NCBI GenBank assembly: GCA_007644065.1
Contig: VJWN01000005.1
Location: forward strand, 1,364,001 to 1,428,000
Source of the DNA: Margaritispora aquatica
Taxonomy: Eukaryota > Ascomycota > Leotiomycetes > Helotiales > Discinellaceae
Direction: 5' to 3'
DNA length: 64,000 nt
The position numbers were made by a program, and so were the translations under genes. Numbering within the stretch: the first letter of the stretch is position 1; each line of letters opens with the position of its first letter. A model generated the notes under the pieces. It ran no database searches. It was not told the DNA's origin and was given only the letters and a program-made list of their open reading frames with translations. Shown here piece by piece: positions 22,799 to 32,794 of this stretch.

Positions 22799-23394
22799 AA
22801 AATGACGTGTATGAATCAGTCACTTGACTTAGGTCATGTGAGTTTTAATACTACCCGACCTTCTTGCAGTCTTCTTCCGGCCAAGCTGGCGCGCAGCTTA
22901 ACGCGTGCCAAAGTCTTAATTCTCAGCATATCTCAGATTCCGGAAGACGTCAATGAGCTGCCCATTTGTTGTCATAACAAGCCATTTGTGGTCTGGCGGC
23001 AACCGATTGGACCTGCTCATTCGGCCTCATATGCGCTGTCTAGTGGCAAGTGGATACTGATGGCCAGTGAGCCACCATAACGTGGTGCATGTTGAAGAAA
23101 TGTGTGTTTTGCAGCTAGACATTGAGGCTGTAGATGGCTGCTACAGGCCCAGCACCATACTTCCGTCAGGAGTAGTAAATCGTGGATATCAGAATTCCAC
23201 TTTGATGAGAAATGCGAAACTCTCGAGCGCCTGACGTGGCTCAACAGACACATCGTTTGTGATATTCCATCACTATGTGTATATGGTGTCGTCTCTTTGT
23301 GAAATCGTCTTAAATACGAGCTCCCAGTCCAGATTTCAAGCTCAGTATCACAACATTAGTCTTCATCAATCACCTCACTCACAACTCAAACACT

Positions 23395-23457
23395 GTGAGT
23401 AATAAGCAAAACGGCAAAGGATGCTCACAGTTCCCTTTACTGACTATCAATTCCTAG
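23395..23457 (+). other. Probable 5'-UTR intron
   Basis: A GTGAGT donor at 23395 and TTCCTAG acceptor ending 23457, with CTGAC as branch site 14-18 bp upstream of the acceptor. It lies 36 bp before the start codon at 23494, in a CA/CT-rich leader that looks like fungal 5' UTR. Confidence 0.6.
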
Positions 23458-23493
23458 CACAAGTACCATCACTTCAACACCCAAACCGCAATC

Positions 23494-23958
23494 ATGAGTT
23501 TGATGTCCTACGCCGCCAGCCTTCCATCCAGCACTAAGCGCATCTCCTTCTCTAAAGCTAACGACTTCATCAAGCTTCTTGATGAGGAGCGTCCAGCTCA
23601 TGAGCTCTCCGATGTTTTGACACCTGGTACATATCAAATTGGCTCTGGAGATGGCATCATCCAATGGAATGGACAGATTGCCTATCATGCTCCACCTAAC
23701 GGCGACGTTGAGACCTTCGACTACTTGAAGAGGTCAGCTGGTGGAAGAAACTTTGGTGCTTCGTCTTCCCAAGGAAACGGTGGTGGCAGAAATGGCATGG
23801 GAGGACTGCTTCACGAGGTTGCTGGCATCCAGAATGGACGCTCAGGAGGTCTGCAAAGCTCTTTTGAGAAGAGACGAGAGGAACCGGCTGAGATGGATTC
23901 TTCCCCTTGGTCTCGTGGATGGGCTGAGGCTGAGAGACAAGAGAACCTTCGTCGTTGA
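23494..23958 (+). CDS. Small hydrophilic protein of unknown function, likely well expressed
   Basis: A single coding exon of 154 aa. The N-terminal half (MSLMSYAASLPSSTKRISFS to about residue 80) looks folded, with FIKLLDEERPAHELSDVL and GTYQIGSGDGIIQWNGQIAY; the rest is Gly/Asn/Ser-rich and ends SSPWSRGWAEAERQENLRR. Codons are mostly the C-ending preferred type (GCC, AGC, ATC, TTC, AAG), which suggests strong expression. The leader carries a likely 5'-UTR intron. I do not recognise the family; stress- or development-linked proteins often look like this, but that is only a guess. Confidence 0.65.
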   Translation: MSLMSYAASLPSSTKRISFSKANDFIKLLDEERPAHELSDVLTPGTYQIGSGDGIIQWNGQIAYHAPPNGDVETFDYLKRSAGGRNFGASSSQGNGGGRNGMGGLLHEVAGIQNGRSGGLQSSFEKRREEPAEMDSSPWSRGWAEAERQENLRR

Positions 23959-24377
23959 GGAATAGGGATAGTGATATTGTGATGACAACATCCATAGTGT
24001 TGATAGGGACTCCCACCTGGCTTTGATATCTGGTTGTTTGGTGGGTGAGAGTTGGTTGATTGCAAGTTTATTGGATTGGGTATCATAAGCAGTGGTTGAG
24101 ATTAGGTTATATGGAATTTTATATTTTGGCACAAGATGTGTTCGATTATCTTCTCTTCAAACACAATGTGCATTTCAAATATTACACATTGAAATGTGAT
24201 TCGGGAAGTCAGGACGACATTGCGTTGGCCACATGTGACTCCAGCCATTTCGTGATCAAAATACTTCACCCAAACATTTCAGAAAATTTTCATTCCCAGT
24301 GCAGACCGATTGTAGTAAGCAGCGACATCGCCATCATCCTCATTTCAGTTAACCAGTGGGGTTTCTTTAACTTAGGC
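23959..24377. other. Intergenic
   Basis: 3' flank of the small gene and promoter of the coiled-coil gene. No feature recognised. Confidence 0.5.
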
Positions 24378-25596
24378 ATGGACAGCTCACAAATCCAAGG
24401 AGATGACGAAGGTCGCGAAGCCCAATTCAGCTACAATGCTTCGTGGCTTCAAAGGTTCGCATCTACAACATCAGACATGGAAGACCTTCAACACCAAGCC
24501 TTTGATCCAGAGAAGCACCGATATCTTTTTTTTTGATGAGAATGAAGAACACCAATCCGATCATCAAGCGTTTATTGCGTCTGAGTATCCATTTGTTGGA
24601 TTTCTAGGTCAACCTTCGATGTTTCCTATGCTTCAACCTGAATTTATGCAAGGATTCTACGAGTGTCAGTCCCAAGCCTCCCAACTAAACTTCGCATATA
24701 TTTTTCAACCTCCATTTGGATTCCCGATAGGCCAGGCTGATATTGGAGGAGTAAATTACGACATGAGTGGAGAACTGCTTCCGTTCCAGGGTGATATGGG
24801 GACTTCTACCATGGCTGACCAAGGGACCACTCTAAAAGAGGTAGATAGTGCTCCTGGATCTACGAATAAACTCTCTCTGAGCATCAGGCGCCGCAGTCTT
24901 TCTCCAAATCAAAACGAGCCTCGAGATTTTCAAAATTATCGAGATCGAAGCACGGAAGAGCGGTCATCAGCTGAGCGCCTGAAGGAAATGGAGGATATTA
25001 TTCGAAAACAGACAGAAGTCAATAAACAGATGAAAGCAGAATTAAAGGAGGTAAAGCAAAGGCTGGACGAGGGTCTGAGGAAGGGAGTTATTGATGGGGA
25101 ACAGGCTGGTAGACATGGGATTACCAAGGTTGCTAGTAGAGGAGAACAAAGAATTTCAGTTTCTGAAACTGTGAAGAAGGGCCATGATGAATATCAGAGA
25201 AGCCAAGAAACAAGGAAGAGCTTTAGAAGACAGACTCATGGTCACCGCAGCTTCCTTGTACCGTCAAAACCCAGCTCAGACTTGGCTTCTACTATACCAA
25301 CAAAAGATGCACCGACTGGACCGAAGCTCTGGAGGGAGGCAAATGGTCTTGCTGAGGAGAGAAAGAATAAGGAAATATCAATCATAAGTTCAATGGGGCC
25401 TCGACATCGAGGCAGTAATAACATTGGTATGATAAACATACTTGGCAGCAAGCTGAACGAGATCTGAACTTCGCTCTCGTATCTTCAAAAGAGAGACTTG
25501 AGCTTTAAGGCAAACAAGGAAAAGCTGAGTCTGAAGGATTTGGAGTTCGAAATCAGGCAAGCCGCAAGCAGGGTTAAGACAAAGGCAAAGTCTTAG
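24378..25596 (+). pseudogene. Coiled-coil protein gene with T9 frameshift and late TGA
   Basis: The start MDSSQIQGDDEGREAQFSYN at 24378 runs to a nine-T run at about 24526-24534, where the frame closes. Removing one T would join it to the second frame, DENEEHQSDHQAFIASEY, which runs to a TGA at 25465-25467. The same frame then stays open 42 codons with sensible content (YLQKRDLSFKANKEKLSLKD) to a TAG at 25594-25596. The product would be about 405 aa: Gln/Pro/Phe-rich middle, then an alpha-helical coiled coil (ERLKEMEDIIRKQTEVNKQM and on) and a basic tail. Family unknown. Homopolymer length and the TGA could be polymorphic or assembly errors. Confidence 0.5.
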
Positions 25597-26141
25597 AACT
25601 GACAGTTAGAGCTGAAGGTGATGTTAGGATTCAGGACTGAGAGATTTGGTGGGCTTTGGTGTACAAGATGGTGCAGGGAGTAGGTCATAGTGCGACAACG
25701 AATACCCTTTTGGTTGTTGGATTGCGCATCATGATTGCTGGGACTGGTGGGAAAGCTTATTGGGTCGAATTTGTAAATACAGAACGAGAGTCGTGATAAT
25801 TAGAATCATGTTTTGATAGAGAAGCTAAATCCCATTAAAAAGTATTGTATTCCAGGCGCCTTCTATTTTGTGAGAATAATGATACAAAAGACTGGGCGCT
25901 TTCTTCTTAGATATCTAGGCTGAGGTATGAAGTGCCACGTGTATGAGAAACAACATTCGTTATAGTTTAAAATTTGTCCAGCCTTGCTATTGAGCGAGCG
26001 GAAGCTAGCACATGAACCAGGCTTCCTCCTTCAATTATATCTATGCCTTGGCGTCTAAAGGCTTATAGATGCCAAACTCGGGCTCGTATTCTGACTGAAT
26101 TCCAAGAAATTTGGGCGTTCTCGTGATCTGACTCGCCAATC
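25597..26141. other. Intergenic
   Basis: Spacer between two plus-strand genes. No coding frame, repeat or RNA gene recognised. Confidence 0.5.
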
Positions 26142-28246
26142 ATGAATTACGACTATCGTAGTCGCGAATTTCATGAATATCGCATTCGTAAATACCGTAC
26201 TGACTCTCATTCTCTTCTTATCAAATCAAATATGATAGGAGAGTTTAATACAAGATCAGATCTTTTCGAAGACGCAACAGCCCTGAGAAGGTCGCAGAGT
26301 GAAGTCAGGGCATCGCCCAATTACCCCACAACAAGTTCGACGGCAAGCGCGGGTTGGAATCAGTTTACTCACAGAATGGGACTGTTACATCGTACCAGCG
26401 CATTCAGCGGCACGATAGAAGATACAATACCGGGAAGCCATACATTCAAAAACAAATACAGGAACCGATATCCGCACAGGGATTCGAGAATGCCGAGAGA
26501 GGACGATTGTCGCGAACTGATGATCCGCATGTACCTTCCCTGAGAAGCCCCCGCTTTGTGGCACAGCTTCAATTCGATACTAGATCCCAGCAGCTCTCAA
26601 ATACAAGATCTTTGCATGATACACGAGAAGCGCGGAGTAACATTCCAGCTGTCCTTCAGTCTCATGGTCGTGATAATGAATCTAGAACTCTAGAACCGAT
26701 GGTCAATTTAGAGAGGAGAACAAATGGTTACGTGGAAGCACACGATCCAGCGTGTGGCCCGGAGTTTATGACCATTAATGGTATGAGATATGAAATCAGA
26801 CCTGCGGAAGAACAAAGGTTTCCAGAACCGAGACATCGAAGGCGCTCCAGAGAAAGAGATTATAGAGGCTATAGTCGAAGTAGATCACCAAGGTCTCGAA
26901 GAGAATGTTCAAGGAAAGCCTACAGAGAGAGTTATAAGTCACCTCATCGTTGTAGCGAGAGATACAGAGAGGTCCTTAGACCAAGGTCTCGATTAAGACA
27001 TGAAGTAGGGCCAAGAGTTCGACCACAGCCCTCTGAATTGACAGACCAAAGATGCAACAATTACACTGAAACTCGAAAACATGATCATCGAAGTGGAATC
27101 TCGAACGAGTCTGGATATGGGATCAAACCAAAATTTCAAGCACAATCGCGCCGCTCCGATGGACCGAGTTCAAGAAGCCACAATTCTAAAGAAAGTTCTT
27201 TGACCACTTTTCAGAATGGAAATTTGGACAAATCTGTACATGGCATGATTCCACCCAGTAGCAACCAGAGTTATCTGGGACCTCCAGCTGCTACTCCAAG
27301 ACTGTCAGCTACATCTCCGACCAGAAAGCCACGCAATGAAGTACCAGTTTTACAGAATCACAGTGCTCAAGGAAATATCAAAACTACAGGTGCCTCTCAA
27401 ACCACTCAATCACATCACACACTTATGCAAAACTTAGCCTCGACAAACAAAGTCAAGCAGGAAGTCCAGAATCACAAAGAGCCCAGCCAAAACCTTGCAG
27501 CATCACTCATCAAACCCCCTCATTCATTGAAATTCACCCATGTTCTTTCAGAGAGAACTTGCTGTTGCTCAAAGAATCCACACCATGGACGAAAGGACTG
27601 CACTGAGCTCTGCAAGACATGTCCCATCCAGAAAAAGACAATAAAGCTGCATCCAGCTACGCAATGCAGTGTCAGGTGCTGTATCTGCGGGAAATACAAC
27701 CATGCAGGAGAACAGTGTACCAGGTATTGTTCGTGTGGCAACAGGGACCACCTTGGCCAATCACATATTGGATCGAAGAACTACTCCAGTTGCCATGCGC
27801 CTGGATGTGGGCTCTTTCATTGCCAAGTTCATTGCCATACTTGTGGACAGAAGAGACACAATTTCGGTAAACCGCCGAGCTATTGCCCCAATACTGTTGC
27901 TCGAAACACCAGGCAAGGAATCTCTGTCCCTCTTCTTTTTTGTGGAACTTTTGGCCATGACCGATTTCAATCAGGTAGCTTCTGCACTCAATGCAAAATG
28001 ATCCAGGACAAGGCCAAAGTCGACACATCTTTGAAAGCTGGTACTGGTGAGGACGCTGTTCTAACTGAAGGAAGCAAGACCATTGCCACGATCAACATCA
28101 TAGACTCCAACAACACCAAAGGAAAAGTTTTACAGAATAAAAATGTTGATAAAAATGTGCTGCAAACCAGTGATCAGGCTATGGAGATCGACATAGAGTT
28201 TGACACCGAGGACTGGATTGTTCCCCGCACTCCTACAGCAAATTAG
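26142..28246 (+). CDS. RS-rich protein with a C-terminal array of zinc-knuckle-like motifs
   Basis: Exons 26142-26303 and 26375-28246 with a 71-nt phase-0 intron (GTCAGG..TTTACTCACAG) give 677 aa; the intron is my inference to join two frames. The N-terminal half is Arg/Ser/Tyr-rich and includes an RS-like stretch (RRRSRERDYRGYSRSRSPRS) as in splicing and mRNA-binding proteins. Residues about 448-593 hold a Cys/His array: CCCSKNPHHGRKDC, then CCICGKYNHAGEQC (exact CX2CX4HX4C zinc knuckle), CSCGNRDHLGQSH, CHTCGQKRHNFGKPPSYC and CGTFGHDRFQSGSFC. Zinc knuckles bind single-stranded nucleic acid, so RNA binding in the nucleus is likely (inference). The tail is short and acidic. No retroelement Gag or RT is nearby. 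Confidence 0.65.
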
Positions 28247-28910
28247 AGCTGATATGATTTGTTGGAGGTACTTCAGGTAAAGTGAGAGCCTGCTATGGAG
28301 CTTGTGTTAGATTCATTGGCATTACTACAGCGAATTTCAGCGTAGACCTTCTGTAGAAAGCCTTTTCTGAGAACTTGTTGTGACGTGTGACTTTGTAAAC
28401 AATGCCTCCTTTAATCTTCGCGTAATGTCTTGGCAAATAACATGGTCTTAAAACTACTTGGAGTTGTTCAGCTGGGAACACATCTTGACCACCCCCAATC
28501 AGACAACCGATTGCAAAAGGTGAAGAGCTCAGATTATAACACCTATGAAATCATCCTGTTCACTATACATTGGCTGCAAGCGTGCTTATGCATGTCATGG
28601 TGGATACAGTTCATGTAATGCCAAGGGCACATGACAGGAATGGTGGGGTAAGGTAATCCATGTGACATAACCGACAAGAAGGAAGCTTTGGGACAAAAGT
28701 CTACGACTTCAGATTTAAGCTGCAGATACAGACGAAAAATTAAGAATAGAATCTGCATTGACAGGGAATTCAACCTAAGTATCCCGAGAACTCCTTGTCC
28801 GAGCATAACCGTCCCTCCACATCAACTTGAAATCACCAGGCCATCCATTCAGAAAACCAAAATCAGAAGAGTTCGACCTAAATATTGACTAAAAACGTTT
28901 TCCTTGCGAC
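28247..28910. other. Intergenic between convergent genes
   Basis: The 3' flanks of the zinc-knuckle gene and the minus-strand gene ending at 28911. Short frames only. Confidence 0.5.
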
Positions 28911-30280
28911 CTATTTGTTGCCTCCAACGCCTCCTGGTCGTGCTGAGAGCTGCTCCCATAGATCGTCGAGGAATCTGTCCGCATCAAAAGTGTCAGGTAC
29001 TGGAGGAGCTGTGCTGGCAACCCAAGCAGCGGTGTTTGGTCCGGTTCGAACTGGAAGTTCCTTGCCCTTCTCCTTGATCAAGCTTGTAACTGCAGTAGCA
29101 GTGTTGTTTCCTGTAGGCGACACGAGCGACATGGTAGCCGGCAGCATGGGCTTATTTTGGTCAGCAGTCTTTGATCCTCCACCTACCTTCTCAGCGAGTC
29201 CAAACGCAATGACTTCAGGACTGAGCACTGGCTTTTTTCCAAGATGATCTTGAGTTCCGGTCTTTGGTGTCTTGAGTTCCACGGCTCCAGAATCCGAGAT
29301 AACTGTAGCATTCTTGGGGGTCGTCTCTGCCAATCTTGCGCCACTTTTGAATTGTCCTCCAGCCTCATGATCGACCCCAGAAACATTTCGCTTCTTCGCA
29401 ATCTCAGATTCTTGGGCCTTCTTGTTGGTTAGCAGATCTGGCTTGTCGAATGTGGTCGACACAGCCTGCTGTTGCTTCTTAGCAGCTTTTCGTTTCCGGC
29501 TGTCAATGACGCGTTGTCTCAGTACAGCAAGCTCTTCAGCTGAAGTCTGAGAGCTCTGACGCGATTGATGTTGTGGTGCCACTGGAGTCAAGTCTACAGC
29601 GGCTCCCGATTTAGCTCTTGAGGTGCTGTTCTCTCTGCTTTCAATAACTGTCTGCCCCGAAGTTGTAGCCATAGATAATCCTCTCTCCTTTCTATTAGGT
29701 CTAGCGACCCGGTTATGCTGCCCACCACGAATAAATCCAACTCCATTGAACGAAGCAACTGAAAGGTCGAAAATTCCTGTCACAGGGTTGGGGAAAGGAA
29801 ACGGTCCCAGCAATGGTCCAACTTAGATACAATACTTCAGCCTCGTAATCCCAACAGAAAGGTGTGATAGATCGACTCACGATAATAGACCCAAAGATTG
29901 AAATCGAACTTCCAGAGCTTTTCAACGTCTGAAAATTCATTGAAGATGGGATTGTTGGGATCGTGGACTGCTTTATGCAGGATGCACATTTGGTCGTAAA
30001 TTCGTGTCCGGTCAAGATTGTAATTACTCGTGAGGACATGTAGAATGTTGTTCCAGCATGAAACATATGCTAGGTTTCCTGCCATTTTGTGCTCGGCCGA
30101 TTTGTTGATTGCAATCCCAAGATCGACTTTGGTAGTTGTCGCGACCGAGGGAACGAAAAAGGATGAGCCCCGAAAGGCATCAGTTGTTAAACGACGCGAC
30201 TTGATGACTTTAGCGAGTAAAGAATCTACGCTAACTACCATAGGTACACCACTGACGCTGTTAGTTGCGTGTAGCCTCAT
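28911..30280 (-). CDS. Hypothetical protein with basic, disordered C-terminal half
   Basis: Exons 30280-29881 and 29821-28911 with a 59-nt intron (GTGAGT..TCTAAG) give 436 aa. Residues about 1-165 look folded, with LLAKVIKSRRLTTDAFRGSS, KMAGNLAYVSCWNNILHVL and VEKLWKFDFNLWVYYLGPLL. The second half is disordered, with a helical basic stretch AEELAVLRQRVIDSRKRKAA and an acidic FDADRFLDDLWEQL near the end. I recognise no family. The start is uncertain: the frame stays open 45 codons upstream (including FEIATGGLLYINANEAQAV) to a TGA at 30416-30418, and upstream of that TGA the same frame belongs to the F-box-like relic, so the two could once have been one gene. Confidence 0.55.
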
Positions 30281-30415
30281 AGAGAGAAAAATTTGTGTTA
30301 TGAAATTACCAACAGCTTGAGCTTCGTTTGCATTGATGTAAAGAAGACCACCGGTAGCTATTTCAAAGCCCCGAGGAGACGATCTCCCTTGAATTTTATA
30401 GCCGAGAAGACAGTA

Positions 30416-31315
30416 TCACCATGAATACCCTAGCATATCTTCTCCTTGAAGTTCCCTGTTACAGTAGTCAAAGCCAATCCAGCTAGCCCATGGACTGTTT
30501 TCAGCTGGATATGGAACCCTGATTCGTAACTCCTTTCCATAGTCCTACTCAAAATTAGTTATTCAATTTCCAATATTTTGAAGAAGAAAACTCACCTCCG
30601 TCTTGGGTCTAAGGCAGCATCGCTCTAGCTGTTTCTGTAGCATCGTTGCATTTTGCATTTCTATCACGTCTATATAGACACTATCGAGTCCCCGAACACC
30701 ACAGAGCTCGTCTAAGCCACAGCTGTTGGAGATTCTGAAACTGAAGTTGTTCTTCATTTCCAGGCTCAAAGTCTCCATCAAGTATGTAGCCCGTGGCCAA
30801 ATTAGTAGATGAGCGGTGGAAATATGTATCATGAGCTTTTGGAGGTGGGGAAGCTTCTGAAGGAGGCCGAATGCATGCTCCGGACCACTAGGATGATAAG
30901 GCACCCCACGCCAATATATCTTGATACATGTAATCGAATCGAGCGGGATGGATATACCGGGTCTGGCGGAAGCGATACTCGTCATCCATCCACCTGTCTC
31001 GATTTAAGAATCGTTTAGCTCGCAACAGCAGTCGAAGTGTAGGACGTAATTTTGTTTGATAAGTCTTTCTTGCAATTCTTTGAGGGCTTGATGGCTTGTC
31101 GAAAACAAAGGAAGCTGTAGCGAGATCATCGCGCCACAAGGACTTCTTCACATTGAAGGGAACAAGGCCTGGTAATGTATAGTGCGTCAACAAGTTCTTT
31201 CTGCGCTGTGATGTACAGGTCGTAGATATTTTCCCTGATCTCTCGAGGGAAGCCAAAGAAAGACTTTGTCGAGGTTGGCTGGCGAATATTGTGGCAATAT
31301 GGGAAAGAAAGTCAT
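30416..31315 (-). pseudogene. F-box-like gene with one nonsense codon and two frameshifts
   Basis: From the minus strand: start MTFFPILPQYSPANLDKV at 31315; a frame change near 31255-31262 leads into FFGFPREIRENIYDLYI, the F-box-like start of a large family of filamentous-ascomycete proteins, and VDALYITRPCSLQCEEVLVA. A second change near 31121-31135 leads into HQALKELQERLIKQNYVLHF. A TAA at 31004-31006 then interrupts the frame, which continues with TGGWMTSIASARPGISIPLD, LLQKLPHLQKLMIHIS and VRGLDSVYIDVIEMQNATML. A good 51-nt intron (30545-30595, GTGAGT..GAGTAG) joins the last exon, ending GYSW-stop at 30416. Three defects in 900 bp argue for a pseudogene. Function unknown; N-terminal motif suggests Skp1 binding. 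Confidence 0.6.
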
Positions 31316-32794
31316 GCTGTCGGCGAATTGCTTTCAGAGTATTGCAGCGTTCCAAAGCGTGGCAAAGGCAATAAGCAAGATTTGAAAATAAAGTGTCTGG
31401 TGGAAGACGAAAGAAGCTGAAGCTGCGAGTGTGAGAAGGCGTCTACGTCGGTGGAACGTAACCGAAATGAATATAAATAGCAGGCACGAGTTGATACGAT
31501 TGTATGAATCACTGGCACTTAAACTCGAATCAAACTTGGAAAGAATGGTTCGTGGAATATTCACTGCTTTCAGGATTCCACATACTGTATTCAGCGTCGG
31601 TGGAAAGAATAAGAAGACTTCTCAATGATCCTCTCCAATAAAGGCAGTGGGCATCCGAGCTTAATGACAACGCCTGTATTGAAGAATTAGCAAATGCAAT
31701 TCATGATGTTTCGAGGAGGGAGTGAAGTGGCACCTTCGACAAGGTGTTCCTCGTCCTTTCATCGATAATTTTAAAAATTGAGTTATTGAGAAGCAGGTGC
31801 AGGTGAAGACCAGTTTCCGTATGTTTTGCTCCTAAAAACCATGGAGCAAAACACCCTTGGTCTGAAAGTCGAACTCCATTTTTTGTTGTCATGCTTACCT
31901 TCTCCTCTGGAGTCTGGCGCAAACACCAAGTGTTTCCAAATTGAAATTGGTGAAATTCATGCATCAGCTTGTAACGTCAAATTGAACAAGAACGAGCAAC
32001 GGGAACAACCGACGATCTTCCTAGGAACTATATGGAACTCAAATTAAATTCAAACTAGGGATATAATTCTGTTTTCTGAGTCGCAGTTGCTTTTTTTTTG
32101 TTTAGGAATTAACAGGTTGAAGGCAGCATCTGGTGTGTTCGAAAGTTTCATTGATGTCATCACCAGGCGTCCGTACTGACCGAGATGCACTAAAAGTCAG
32201 GTTTCAGCGACAATTCATCTCTTTTCTCACCATCAGCTTTGTTACACCCCTTTCACACAATCTGGGTGCTGCCATCACTGATATATGGCTGTTGAAGCTC
32301 TAACAAGAATGGAAGCACACGATCCAGTTCTTCCAAGACGAACACCAGGTGGCAGTGGAGCTTGAGAGATTGATATAGAAGGGTAGAACTACTGAGGAAC
32401 CACAGTGAAGAAGTATGATGCAAGTCTATCACAAGGAATGATACAAAACTAAGACTTTCATAATAGTATCTAAGTTCTGGCACATTCAGAATGATGGATG
32501 TCTCATGCCTACCTCGATCACTGCCTCCCCTCAGGTATACATGGTCATGTGACGGTGCTAAGATAGCCCCACTTATATGTGGAGGCGGGTCGGGACGCTC
32601 CATAAACGAGGAATCCGTTTGACTGGGACTCGATATTCAATCTGCGACAGCACAAGCACCAAGCAGGCTATTATCTTCTCACTACGCAATTGTTTATCTG
32701 TGTCGCTCGTCAGTAGCTTGATTGGGTGTCATACCCCTCAATACCACAGGGTCTGTTTGACCCAATCCACCGTCTGCGACAACCCATACCTGCC
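31316..32794. other. Intergenic, 1.5 kb
   Basis: Between the divergent F-box-like relic and the giant DUF3638-type gene. Frames such as 31701-31964 minus and 32253-32603 minus show no domain. It contains T/A homopolymers (T9 near 32092) but no recognisable transposon end. Confidence 0.45.

Larger units (their letters stand above)
21854..23394. other. Intergenic, 1.5 kb, with two perfect palindromes
   Basis: Between the divergent AT-hook gene and the 23.5-kb gene. Frames at 22073-22318, 22325-22627 and 22634-23080 look random. Two palindromes at 22742-22798 are listed separately. A TTAAATAC element at about 23309 may be the TATA-like box of the next gene. Confidence 0.45.

Noticed and set aside
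26142..28246. Retroviral-type Gag because of the zinc knuckles
   Set aside because: No capsid-like region, protease or polymerase nearby, and the RS-rich part fits a cellular RNA-binding protein.
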